Notes: generated from the letters alone by a model not told the origin. A stretch of 43,676 bases of DNA from Leptospiraceae bacterium (GCA_026418015.1 JAOACE010000023.1:1-43676), one strand, 5' to 3'. Shown: positions 1-7,889, counted from the stretch's first letter. Translations and numbers: made by a program.

Positions 1-94
1 TAAATTAACCGTCGCTGGGCTATGCACAGCGACAACTCGGGGTGGGTTGGGCGGGTTAAATTAACCGTCGCTGGGCTATGCACAGCGACAACTC
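1..94. repeat. GC-rich tandem repeat, 56-bp period, with hairpin and G-quadruplex motif
   Basis: A 38-bp block at 1-38 recurs identically at 57-94 (period 56), so the window starts inside or at the edge of an array. Each block has an inverted repeat, GTCGCTG...CAGCGAC (11-17/27-33 and 67-73/83-89), which can extend to ten pairs with one G-A mismatch and a TAT loop. Between the blocks is GGGGTGGGTTGGGCGGG (39-55), four G-runs with 1-2 base loops, the textbook intramolecular G-quadruplex pattern. It is followed by the palindrome GGTTAAATTAACC (54-66). The composition contrasts sharply with the surrounding AT-rich DNA. The second copy ends 15 bp before the etfA start. Function unknown. Confidence 0.85.
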
Positions 95-109
95 TAATGG
101 AGGAATAGA

Positions 110-1051
110 ATGTCAATATTAGCAATAGCAGAACTAAAAGATGGAAACTTAAAAAAAATATCCAAGGAACTTGCATCCGCTGGTAGAAAATTAGGCGGGC
201 CGGTAAATATTGTTTTATTCAATGGAAATGATAACCACGCAAATGAATTATTTAGCGCTGGTGCAGAAACAGTAATCAAAGTTGATGGGAAAGAATACTC
301 ACCAGAAGCGTGGGCAAATATGATATCTCAGTTAGCAAAAGAAAAAGGTGCAAAAGTGATATTAATTCCCCACTCTATCGAAGGAAAAGATTATGCTGGT
401 AGAGTAGCAATTCAGTTGGGGGCAAACCTAATTGCTGATGTCGTTTCTATACAAGGTGATAGTAATAGTGTTCAAGTGAAAAAACCTATATATTCCGGTA
501 AAGCTTATGCAAACATCAAAGTAAGTGCACCAGTAGTAATTACTATAAGACCAAACTCTCAAGAAGTACTAGAAAATTATCAAAGTCCTAAGAATATCGA
601 AACAGCTTCTCCAAGCGAAGGAACCGTTAAATCAAAGATTACGAATAAACAACAAGCGGAAGCTGGAAAGGTTCAACTTACAGAAGCATCTATAATTGTA
701 TCTGGTGGTAGAGGTATCAAAGGACCAGAGAATTGGCCTATACTCCAAGAATTAGCAGATACATTAGGAGCAGCATTAGGTGCGAGTAGAGCAGCTGTTG
801 ATGCAGGTTGGATTGATCATAGTCACCAAGTTGGTCAAACAGGTAAAACTGTTTCACCCAATTTATACATCGCATGCGGTATATCTGGTGCAATTCAACA
901 TTTAGCTGGTATGGGTTCTTCTAAAATTATTGTTGCTATCAACAAAGATCCCGATGCAAACATATTTAAAGTTGCAACTTATGGCGTTGTAGATGATCTC
1001 TTTAAAGTTGTACCAGCCATGACACAAGAAATTAAAAAATTATATAGCTAA
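110..1051 (+). CDS. etfA: Electron transfer flavoprotein alpha subunit
   Basis: EtfA pairs with EtfB, binds FAD, and passes electrons from acyl-CoA dehydrogenases to the quinone pool through ETF:quinone oxidoreductase. The 313-residue length is normal. The N-terminal half is the nucleotide-binding-like domain. The C-terminal FAD domain begins at about residue 197 (SGGRGI) and contains the family signature LYIACGISGAIQH followed by AINKDPDA (about 246-278). The start at 110 has a strong Shine-Dalgarno GGAGG at 99-103. etfB normally sits directly upstream and is presumably outside the window, but here the tandem repeat at 1-94 lies immediately before etfA. A hairpin terminator follows 8 bases after the stop. 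Confidence 0.96.
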   Translation: MSILAIAELKDGNLKKISKELASAGRKLGGPVNIVLFNGNDNHANELFSAGAETVIKVDGKEYSPEAWANMISQLAKEKGAKVILIPHSIEGKDYAGRVAIQLGANLIADVVSIQGDSNSVQVKKPIYSGKAYANIKVSAPVVITIRPNSQEVLENYQSPKNIETASPSEGTVKSKITNKQQAEAGKVQLTEASIIVSGGRGIKGPENWPILQELADTLGAALGASRAAVDAGWIDHSHQVGQTGKTVSPNLYIACGISGAIQHLAGMGSSKIIVAINKDPDANIFKVATYGVVDDLFKVVPAMTQEIKKLYS

Positions 1052-1059
1052 TTACATAA

Positions 1060-1087
1060 GGGAAGCAATGCTTCCCGTGATTTTTTT
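1060..1087 (+). terminator. Rho-independent terminator after etfA, abutting the next ATG
   Basis: Stem GGGAAGC (1060-1066), loop AAT, stem GCTTCCC (1070-1076), then GTGA and seven T residues (1081-1087). The last T directly precedes the ATG of the next gene at 1088, so the terminator occupies the whole place where a ribosome binding site would be. Confidence 0.8.
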
Positions 1088-1636
1088 ATGAAATTCCAAA
1101 ACCTTTTAATCTTTTTATTTATCCATATTAATTTATATTCACAAAGCTTAGAGACAGTAATAAATAAATTTAGTTCTTCGACTTTTAAAGCAAATCTAAC
1201 CATAGAACAAGATGGAAGCTCTATCATAGGAAAAATTTATTATCAGCAAGGAAATGTACATTTTCAACTCAATGATGGTCGAATAGTTGCTTCTAATACA
1301 CGATACATTATCGTTTATGATCCAGAAACCAAAGTATTAGGAAAGCAAGAAAAATCCTCCGGAGGGGATTTAAGTTGGGTATTAAAATACCCCTATAAAA
1401 TTGTTGGCAATAAAGCTATTATAGAACCAGAAAACGAAAAGCCCTACAAAAAAATTATCATCAGTTGGAATTCTGACAACTTTCCTATATTGATTCAATT
1501 CTTATCCGACGAAAAATCGATCACCTATCGTTTTAGTGGTATTACCTATTTAAATAATTTACCATCAAGCCTGTTTTCTTACAAACCTCCTGCTGGTTCA
1601 AGAAGTGTTGAAAATCCATTGAACGAGAAAAAATAG
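1088..1636 (+). CDS. lolA: LolA-like outer-membrane lipoprotein carrier
   Basis: A 182-residue protein with a signal peptide (hydrophobic residues 5-15, probable cleavage near residue 20 after YSQS). The mature part shows the LolA/LolB half-barrel pattern: a beta-strand series with FKANLTIEQ, GKIYYQQGNVHFQ and YIIVYDPETK, and the closing PSSLFSYKPPAGS. LolA-type chaperones carry lipoproteins across the periplasm from LolCDE to the outer membrane. The call rests on fold-like features and length rather than an invariant motif. The start is forced, because no other in-frame Met precedes the signal peptide, yet there is no Shine-Dalgarno: the etfA terminator ends at the base before ATG. Expression may depend on read-through. 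Confidence 0.65.
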   Translation: MKFQNLLIFLFIHINLYSQSLETVINKFSSSTFKANLTIEQDGSSIIGKIYYQQGNVHFQLNDGRIVASNTRYIIVYDPETKVLGKQEKSSGGDLSWVLKYPYKIVGNKAIIEPENEKPYKKIIISWNSDNFPILIQFLSDEKSITYRFSGITYLNNLPSSLFSYKPPAGSRSVENPLNEKK

Positions 1637-1642
1637 TTCCTA
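1608..1642 (+). promoter_or_regulatory. Putative promoter for the 594-residue gene, leaderless geometry
   Basis: TTGAAA at 1608-1613 inside the 3' end of the lolA-like gene, 35 nt before ATG 1643, with an AAAAAT -10-like hexamer 15 nt further on. No Shine-Dalgarno is present. Weak alone; included because many other genes in the window share the spacing. Confidence 0.3.
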
Positions 1643-3427
1643 ATGGATGAACCTCTAACACGAACGCAAGCACACAAATTATTTGGAGAACTCTATAATA
1701 AACCGCGTCCACCAGAACTACAAAAGCAAGTGGACGAAATAGTTAATAGATATTCAGACATATATGTTAGAATAAAAAAAATCCATGAATTAGATCAAAA
1801 ATACCAAGAACAACAAAAGAAAGAATTACCCAAAGATAATTCGTCCAATTCAAGACAAACGAATAAAAACCAAATAACTATAAGAGAAAATAAAAAATCA
1901 AAAACCATTGTAAAAAATAAAAAAGCAAGTTTTTTTGAATCTCTTTTTAAAGGTGGGGATATTCCCCAATGGGGCAAACAAACAGGTACACTCATCCATG
2001 GGTTGTTTGGAGTAAATATTCGATTGTCTCCTAATGTATACAAATCATTTCAATTGTTCGAAGATAGTCAAATCATCGATGCAATCAAAGGAATGGGGTA
2101 TTTTATCCAAAAAGGATGGGATGATTTCCCTCCATCAAAATACAATGTAGTAGTTACTACCTTTCAATTTTTTAAAGAATATATAAACGTAGATTCATTG
2201 TTAAAAAAAATAGAGGATATTTCCGTTATTATTCAACAAACATTAAAAATGCAGGTACTCTATGCAACACTTTTATTCTATCCTAATTATAAAACAATTT
2301 TAGAAAACGATTTTATTGAATGGATAAAAAAACAAAAAGACATTCAACCTCATATTTCCAATACAATCGCTGTAATTAGAATCCTTGCAAATTTCGAAAA
2401 CCGAAGACCAAAATTTACTGATGTAATTTTATCGTTCTATGTTTTAGAAAGAAAAAAACTCATCACATGGAATGATTTAATTCAAGAATTGGGTGTAAAA
2501 GCCCCCAATATTAATACATACAAAGCACCAGAAAAAATATTAAACTTAATCTATCAAAAAATTGATAAATTAAAATTAGAAATAGAAAAAAGAGAAAGAA
2601 TGATCAAAGATATTAACTACATAAAAAGTAAATACTTTCTAATTAACGAAAAAGGAAAAATCAATATTCAATTCTTAAACTCTATTGTAATAAACGTTCT
2701 AAAAAGGAACTGGGGAGAATCCCGGGTAACCAAAGACATGGTAAATCAACATATTGCAGAACCCCATAGATTTTTATATATAATCCTTCAAGATTTTGAT
2801 ATTAATTTTATAAACTTTTTTGTTTCTACTGTGACCATTCAAGATCAAAGAGGTCATGGACAAGATGTTTCGATTTTTAAACCAAATGTATTTAAAAAAG
2901 AAATGGAACTTTTTACAGAAATAAATCAAGATTTACAGGATTTTTTAAAACAATACAAAAATGCTCAGTTAAGTTTTAATGATTATTACTTAGCGATAAA
3001 ATCCAAAGGGAAAGATATTATTATGCAAAATTTTGTTAATATTATCAATAAATCCTTTAGTTTTTTTAGAAAAATGATTCAAGGTATTAGGTTAATATTA
3101 GACAACCACGAAGAGGCTTATCAACTAGAAAACAGTGGAAAACTCAAAGAAGCAGTAGTGCGAACAAAGATTCTTCCCATAGAAGATTTAAATCCTCAAC
3201 CACGTTTTATTCCTTATGCAGATTCTAAATTATTATCATCCGGAAGAATACATGACATGACAGTTAAAAATGCCTTAGAAGAATTAGTAAAAGATTTTTA
3301 TAATTATCTTTATTTATATCACGACTCTGTATTATTAGAAAATTTTTCTTCGATACCTCGATTACAATCAGAAATTGAAATTTACAAGAAAAAGTTATTG
3401 CAATATGGTATTGATATAAAAAATTAA
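1643..3427 (+). CDS. Conserved-looking hypothetical protein, 594 residues
   Basis: I do not recognise this protein. It is soluble, with no signal peptide or membrane segment. Residues 1-55 look helical and charged. Residues 55-90 are a low-complexity Lys/Asn/Gln linker. Most of the rest is predicted helical with many aromatic residues and a possible coiled coil around residues 305-335 (IDKLKLEIEKRERMIK). Near residues 98-112 is a Gly/Trp-rich stretch, SLFKGGDIPQWGK. It follows the lolA-like gene by 6 bases and precedes hfq by 24, so the three may be co-expressed. No Shine-Dalgarno is seen; a TTGAAA box lies 35 nt upstream. The size and placement resemble lineage-specific spirochaete hypotheticals, but no function can be inferred. 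Confidence 0.85.
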   Translation: MDEPLTRTQAHKLFGELYNKPRPPELQKQVDEIVNRYSDIYVRIKKIHELDQKYQEQQKKELPKDNSSNSRQTNKNQITIRENKKSKTIVKNKKASFFESLFKGGDIPQWGKQTGTLIHGLFGVNIRLSPNVYKSFQLFEDSQIIDAIKGMGYFIQKGWDDFPPSKYNVVVTTFQFFKEYINVDSLLKKIEDISVIIQQTLKMQVLYATLLFYPNYKTILENDFIEWIKKQKDIQPHISNTIAVIRILANFENRRPKFTDVILSFYVLERKKLITWNDLIQELGVKAPNINTYKAPEKILNLIYQKIDKLKLEIEKRERMIKDINYIKSKYFLINEKGKINIQFLNSIVINVLKRNWGESRVTKDMVNQHIAEPHRFLYIILQDFDINFINFFVSTVTIQDQRGHGQDVSIFKPNVFKKEMELFTEINQDLQDFLKQYKNAQLSFNDYYLAIKSKGKDIIMQNFVNIINKSFSFFRKMIQGIRLILDNHEEAYQLENSGKLKEAVVRTKILPIEDLNPQPRFIPYADSKLLSSGRIHDMTVKNALEELVKDFYNYLYLYHDSVLLENFSSIPRLQSEIEIYKKKLLQYGIDIKN

Positions 3428-3451
3428 TTAAAAAAACAAAAGGAAACTACA

Positions 3452-3769
3452 ATGCCAAGTAAATACGGTGCTTTCGAACAAAATCAAATCATCGATAAAG
3501 CACGAAAGAGAAGACTGCCTGTTCAGATATTCTTAAAAAATGGAATTGTTTTAAAAGGAAAAGTTGTACGTTTTGATCTTTTTACAGTTTTATTTAAAAC
3601 AGAAAAAGGTTATAATTTGATCTATAAACATGCTATTTCTACAATCATACCATTAAAAAAGAAAAGCAAAAAAAAATCATCCAAACCGATAGAAGAAAAA
3701 AAAAGCTCTAAGCTACCTTCTAAAAAAACGATTAAAATCAAAAAAAAGAAGAATCCCAATGATGTATGA
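3452..3769 (+). CDS. hfq: RNA chaperone Hfq with lysine-rich C-terminal tail
   Basis: Hfq forms a hexameric Sm-like ring that pairs small RNAs with mRNA targets. Sm1 is seen in PVQIFLKNGIVLKGKVVRFD (residues 24-43) and Sm2 in LIYKHAISTIIP (about 58-69), including the diagnostic YKHA motif. Basic residues KARKRR (16-21) correspond to the rim that helps RNA annealing. The core ends near residue 70. The remaining 35 residues are an extended tail with about half lysine, unlike the acidic-tipped disordered tail of enterobacterial Hfq. The start has a good Shine-Dalgarno (AAAGGAAA, 3439-3446). The stop overlaps the next gene as ATGA (3766-3769), which implies translational coupling. Confidence 0.93.
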   Translation: MPSKYGAFEQNQIIDKARKRRLPVQIFLKNGIVLKGKVVRFDLFTVLFKTEKGYNLIYKHAISTIIPLKKKSKKKSSKPIEEKKSSKLPSKKTIKIKKKKNPNDV

Positions 3770-4872
3770 AAAAATTTCTGATAGCAGTAGATGCAAGGCC
3801 TTTAAGTTCTCCTGTTTCGGGAGTTTCGCGCACAATTAGTAAAATCATCCAAAATATAAAAGACGATTTTGAATTTCATCTTTTTTCTCATCTTCCCTAC
3901 CATAAGGATTTTGAAAATTTAGTAAAACAGGATAATGTTGTCTGGAATCATTCCCACAATTTTATCACAAAAAAAGGCGGTCTATGGTATACAATTGATT
4001 TACCAAACATAATACGAAAATTAAAACCAGATATATTTTGGGGGACTCAGCAAACTATACCACCAACGATTCCTAAATCAATTAAGACGGCTTTAACAAT
4101 ACATGATTTTGTTTCGATTTTATATCCAAAATCAATGCGAAAAATTGCATTGTTGCAACAAAGATTTTTGATGAATTCCAGCATAAAAAAAGCAGATATA
4201 TTGATATGTAATTCGAAACAAACAGAAAATGACTTAAAGAATTTTTATCCAGTAACCAAAAAAACGATGGTAATACCCTGGGGATTTGATCTACCAAAAA
4301 ACCATCAATTACAAAACATTGTTCCAGTTAAAAATTATATTTTAGCTGTTTCTACGATTGAACCTAGAAAAAATTATACAACCCTATTAGAAGCATATTA
4401 CAAATACTATTTATCCGAAACGCAAGAACCTTATAATCTAATCATTGTAGGTAGAAGAGGATGGGAATCGAAAAAATTCTATCAACGTTTAGAAGAATTA
4501 CAACAAAAAACTGGTACCATCATTTTATTAGATGGTGTTCAGGATGAACAGCTATATTCGTTGTACCAAAATAGTGCTTTTTTTTGCATGCCATCCCTCT
4601 ACGAAGGATTTGGTATACCGGTTCTAGAAGCATTATGTTTTCAGAAAAAAGTAATTGTTTCGGATATACCATGTTTTCGCGAAATTGCTCAGGGATATGG
4701 AACATTTTTACCTCCACAAGATATCGATCAATGGGCAACTACTATTACGAAATTCGTAGAACTCCATAGAAAAAAACAATTACCACCAAGCAAATTTCCT
4801 TACGAAAAATGGAGTTGGAAAATTGTAGCAAATCGTTATAAAGAGGTTTTTAATTCATTGATTTCTTCTTGA
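3766..4872 (+). CDS. GT4-family glycosyltransferase (GT-B fold)
   Basis: A 368-residue retaining glycosyltransferase of the family 4 / Glycos_transf_1 type, probably transferring a sugar from a nucleotide donor during surface polysaccharide or LPS synthesis. The C-terminal nucleotide-sugar domain contains STIEPRKN (about 196-203) and the family E-x7-E motif in EGFGIPVLE (about 280-288), followed by VIVSDIPCFREIA. The N-terminal domain has the GVSR loop at residues 19-22. The STIEPRKN and GVSR features are common in mannosyl- and rhamnosyltransferases of O-antigen clusters, but the donor cannot be fixed. It starts inside the hfq stop codon. Its last 37 bases overlap the convergent bactofilin gene. 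Confidence 0.88.
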   Translation: MKKFLIAVDARPLSSPVSGVSRTISKIIQNIKDDFEFHLFSHLPYHKDFENLVKQDNVVWNHSHNFITKKGGLWYTIDLPNIIRKLKPDIFWGTQQTIPPTIPKSIKTALTIHDFVSILYPKSMRKIALLQQRFLMNSSIKKADILICNSKQTENDLKNFYPVTKKTMVIPWGFDLPKNHQLQNIVPVKNYILAVSTIEPRKNYTTLLEAYYKYYLSETQEPYNLIIVGRRGWESKKFYQRLEELQQKTGTIILLDGVQDEQLYSLYQNSAFFCMPSLYEGFGIPVLEALCFQKKVIVSDIPCFREIAQGYGTFLPPQDIDQWATTITKFVELHRKKQLPPSKFPYEKWSWKIVANRYKEVFNSLISS

Positions 4873-5216
4873 CTCAACATTTCGCAATTTCCATCGAATA
4901 TTACACCTTCTGCAATGTATAATTTTGCTGTTCGAATATTTCCAATGATTTTTCCCGTATTCAACATTTCTATTTTATCATAGGCTTCTATATTTCCGAT
5001 CACTTCTCCTCCAACAATGACGGTGCCAGCTTTAATATTCGCTTTTATTTTACCTTTATCTCCAATAATTAAAATGCCTTTGGAACGAATTTCGCCTTCA
5101 AAAAAACCATTGATTAGTAGTGGTTTTTCGAATTCCAACACACCATGAAAATACGTCCCCTCTTCGAAAGTTGTTTCTACACTAGATGTATCTTGAACGG
5201 TTGTTTTTTTTGCCAT
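4836..5216 (-). CDS. Bactofilin
   Basis: Bactofilins polymerise without nucleotide into membrane-associated filaments that organise cell shape or envelope machinery. This 126-residue protein has a short disordered N-terminus (1-17) and one bactofilin beta-helix from about residue 20 to 112, visible as repeating short beta-turns (LLINGFFEGEI, GILIIGDKGKIKANI, TVIVGGEVIGNI, KLYIAEGVIFDGN). It is the last gene of a minus-strand group, 35 bases after the mini-TPR gene. Its 3' end overlaps the glycosyltransferase gene by 37 bases in opposite orientation. No peptidase or peptidoglycan enzyme partner is adjacent. Confidence 0.9.
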   Translation of the reverse strand: MAKKTTVQDTSSVETTFEEGTYFHGVLEFEKPLLINGFFEGEIRSKGILIIGDKGKIKANIKAGTVIVGGEVIGNIEAYDKIEMLNTGKIIGNIRTAKLYIAEGVIFDGNCEMLSQEEINELKTSL

Positions 5217-5251
5217 AAGACAATTTTTTTACAAAAAGCCAACTTGCAATT

Positions 5252-5470
5252 TTATTTTGTCTTCATTACAAAAACACCATCCCAATCTTCTGGAGGAGGA
5301 TTTTTAATATATTCTAAACATCTTTCTACATATAATTTGGATGGTCCATCGTCAGGAACAATTTGTAATGCTTTTTTAAATTCTTCTAATGCCTCTTGGA
5401 ACTTACGCTGTTTGTATAACGCTAAGGCTTTATTGTATTGTTCTAATAGTTGTAATTGTTGTTGTGTCAT
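5252..5470 (-). CDS. Stand-alone mini-TPR protein
   Basis: Only 72 residues: one TPR-like helix pair (about 8-42, YNKALALYKQRKFQEALEEF) followed by DDGPSKLYVERC (about 40-51) and the tail NPPPEDWDGVFVMKTK. The tail and the preceding DDGPSKLY motif are what I know as the extreme C-terminus of many class III adenylate/guanylate cyclases with TPR tails, especially in spirochaetes. Here there is no cyclase domain in front: the upstream gene stops 4 bases before this ATG and is an aldo/keto reductase. It may be a detached partner module or a remnant of a larger gene. Coupling to the upstream stop is likely. Confidence 0.8.
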   Translation of the reverse strand: MTQQQLQLLEQYNKALALYKQRKFQEALEEFKKALQIVPDDGPSKLYVERCLEYIKNPPPEDWDGVFVMKTK

Positions 5471-5474
5471 ACAA

Positions 5475-6959
5475 CTATAAATTAAATGTTAGTTGCGAAT
5501 TTGCAATAATTTTTTTTGATGGAATCTTGATCGTAAAAATTTTTTGAAGTTGCCTAACATAAGTGATTTTTCTCATTCCTGCTAAGACTGTATCGATTCC
5601 ATCGTTCAGTAGTATTACGAGGATTTGTAGCGTTAAAGGTAGATTCTCTAATCTTTTATCTAATTTGGATAATTCTTCTTCGATGTGCTTCATTTTTAGG
5701 TGATTTTTATAAGAAATATAATTGGGTAAAAACAACAAAGCATGATTAAGGGTTTTTAAATATGCATCAAAAATTCTTAGAGCAATTTCTTTTTCTTGTT
5801 CTTTTTTTTGATTATCATCCAAGATTAAAAAACGAACATAAGAAACAGTTTTTTGCAAATACAAAGAAATTGTTCTTAGAAAACTATATACACTTTCTGG
5901 GTCCTGAAGATAATTTTTGTAATAGTTCAATGTCGCGAAGGGAGACGGATATTGTTCATCGAAGCGAAAATGTTTATTTGAAAGAATTTTTAATATTTGA
6001 TTTTCTAAATCCTTTAATCGTTCTTCTAAATAAAGCATGACAGATTCGGGATTTTTTTCTCCTTCTTCGGGTTCTACGGGTAAACGTGTAAATCGATACA
6101 ACTGATTGTTAAATATTACATTAAAGGGGCGATTGGATAATGTCCATAATCGATTTTCTTGTGCTATTTCTAGTAGAGACCTTCCGTTAAAAAAATGTTC
6201 TTTATAACCAGTTTCAAGTAGATTTGCTGGAAATTGAATTACTTTAAACCCCGCAGGAGCTATTTCTAAAATTTTTAGTAGATTTGTTGATTCTCTATGT
6301 TCCGGTGGAAGGGAAAACGTATTCGAAGAAATTCCGTAATAACGAATGAGATTTTCTTCTCTTTTTTTTTCCAGAAAATTCAATGCTTTCTCGATTCTTT
6401 TTAGATAGATTTCTTGATCTCCATAAACATTTAAATAATATTCTGGATTATGGAGCAAAAAAACATCTATGGTATCTATGCCCATTCGTCTTAAAGATGT
6501 TTCTATCTGTACTTCTAAAAATTCTGGATGAATGGAATGATATAAAGTATTAGAAAGCTTGACAGTTTCGGGAAAATTTTTTTCTAAATATAGTTTTAGG
6601 TTTTTTCCTTGAATATATCCAGCTTTTGTAATAATAACAATTTCGTCTCTTTGAATTCGTTTTGCATCGATCAATTCTTTTAAAACGTTTCCAACTAAAA
6701 TTTCCGCAGAACCATCACCATAGTTGCTTGCTGTATCGATTACATTGATTCCACTGATTAAAGCTTCTCTTAAAGCATCGATGTGTTCATGATCTTTATA
6801 AGAAACTCTATATGTACCAAAACCTAAACTACTGGGATAGAAATCTATACCATTGATTCGTTTGTACCACGTTTCAGAAACAATATTGGGATATGTTTTA
6901 TAAATTCTGTTAAAATATCTCTCTGTTCCTAATCGCGTAGCATAACCGACAATACTCAT
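5475..6959 (-). CDS. Aldo/keto reductase with long C-terminal extension
   Basis: The N-terminal 320 residues are an AKR TIM barrel using NADPH to reduce carbonyls. The catalytic tetrad is intact: D75 and Y80 in IDTASNYGDG, K112 in ITKAGY, and H170 in LLHNPEYY. Typical AKRs have 280-350 residues; this one has 494. The extra C-terminal part (about 320-494) is mainly helical, ending with a segment resembling the usual AKR cofactor-binding tail (DTVLAGMRKITYVRQLQKI, about 455-473). A helical insertion before that last segment is therefore likelier than a simple extension. It sits 6 bases after the unknown 272-residue gene and 4 before the mini-TPR gene. Substrate unknown. Confidence 0.9.
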   Translation of the reverse strand: MSIVGYATRLGTERYFNRIYKTYPNIVSETWYKRINGIDFYPSSLGFGTYRVSYKDHEHIDALREALISGINVIDTASNYGDGSAEILVGNVLKELIDAKRIQRDEIVIITKAGYIQGKNLKLYLEKNFPETVKLSNTLYHSIHPEFLEVQIETSLRRMGIDTIDVFLLHNPEYYLNVYGDQEIYLKRIEKALNFLEKKREENLIRYYGISSNTFSLPPEHRESTNLLKILEIAPAGFKVIQFPANLLETGYKEHFFNGRSLLEIAQENRLWTLSNRPFNVIFNNQLYRFTRLPVEPEEGEKNPESVMLYLEERLKDLENQILKILSNKHFRFDEQYPSPFATLNYYKNYLQDPESVYSFLRTISLYLQKTVSYVRFLILDDNQKKEQEKEIALRIFDAYLKTLNHALLFLPNYISYKNHLKMKHIEEELSKLDKRLENLPLTLQILVILLNDGIDTVLAGMRKITYVRQLQKIFTIKIPSKKIIANSQLTFNL

Positions 6960-6965
6960 AAAAGA

Positions 6966-7784
6966 TTATTTTTTTTGTTTTATAGCATTGATCCTATTTT
7001 GAAAGTATTGTGCAGTTTCGTAGCGTTCGTCAATAATTGCATAGTATTTGTGGAGATAGAGATTTGCTAACATAATGTCATTATTTTCCAATGCTTTTTC
7101 GAAATTTATTATATCGATTTCTGGATGATATTTTTTGATAAATGCAATGTATGGCTTAAATTCATCCAGACGAATTACTGTTTTATTGCTTTCTTTAACG
7201 GTTTTAGTTTTGGTAGTTTTTTTCGATGTTTTGGTAGATTCTAATTCTTTTTTAGAACTGTTTAAAAGTTCTTCCATGCGTTTTAAGCTATTTTGCAAAT
7301 TTAAAGGGTTTTCTTTCTTTTTTCGTTTTTTAATCTTAGAATTTAGGTTTCCTTTAAACGGTAGTGCTAATTGTTCAAAATCCAAAAGATAGTCAAAAAT
7401 TGCAATATCTTGTTCTTGAACATTGTTTGCATAATTTTTTTGGAATGCATCTACATAATCTTGAACAACATCATTTAACATCTTCATTCTTTTTTTTATG
7501 TACTCTTCTTGATCTTCATTTTCGGGAATTTGAAAATCTTCGAGTTGTACTACATCACAATTCCCCATAAAATCAACAATTTTAAAAAATTGGGATTTGT
7601 TAGCAAATGCAGATACAGGAAAAACAACCACAGGATAATTATAAGAGTGCGCAGATAAAGGACTAACCACTATATGAACCGCTAAGATTTTTGCATCGGG
7701 TTCAATGGGATTATAGCCTTTGACTTCACTAAAAGCAACTAACGATCCAGAAGGATATTTGGGATCTCCTTTGATAAATTTCAT
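6966..7784 (-). CDS. Hypothetical protein, 272 residues
   Basis: Not recognised. Residues 1-80 look like a beta-rich domain (ILAVHIVVSPL, YPVVVFPVSAF), 85-130 are helical and acidic, 145-200 form a Lys/Thr-rich linker (KTSKKTTKTKT), and 205-272 form a compact helical end with NDIMLANLYLHKYYAI, reminiscent of one TPR-like hairpin. There is no signal peptide, so it is likely cytoplasmic. It is the first gene of the minus-strand group that runs through the reductase and mini-TPR gene to bactofilin. No Shine-Dalgarno precedes the ATG; a TTGACT box begins 36 nt upstream, fitting a leaderless transcript. Confidence 0.82.
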   Translation of the reverse strand: MKFIKGDPKYPSGSLVAFSEVKGYNPIEPDAKILAVHIVVSPLSAHSYNYPVVVFPVSAFANKSQFFKIVDFMGNCDVVQLEDFQIPENEDQEEYIKKRMKMLNDVVQDYVDAFQKNYANNVQEQDIAIFDYLLDFEQLALPFKGNLNSKIKKRKKKENPLNLQNSLKRMEELLNSSKKELESTKTSKKTTKTKTVKESNKTVIRLDEFKPYIAFIKKYHPEIDIINFEKALENNDIMLANLYLHKYYAIIDERYETAQYFQNRINAIKQKK

Positions 7785-7820
7785 ACATTAACAATTTAAA
7801 GAAAAATGATTATAAGTCAA
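7785..7820 (-). promoter_or_regulatory. Promoter with leaderless geometry for the AKR-bactofilin group
   Basis: On the minus strand TTGACT (7820-7815) begins 36 nt before the A of the ATG at 7784; a 4/6 -10-like TTAAAT lies 15 nt on. No purine-rich ribosome site lies between it and the ATG. The predicted +1 falls on or next to the start codon. Confidence 0.5.
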
Positions 7821-7889
7821 TACTTTTATTTAAAAATCTTAAATCAATTTTAATGGCATTCTTCATAAAAAAGGATTTATTTTTTATCT

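Noticed and set aside
1-94. Integron attC or CRISPR repeat
   Set aside because: GTTAAAT at 55-61 fits the attC core GTTRRRY, but the paired RYYYAAC is not in the right place, cassettes and integrase are absent, and a 38-bp block with one 18-bp G-rich interval is too little for CRISPR.
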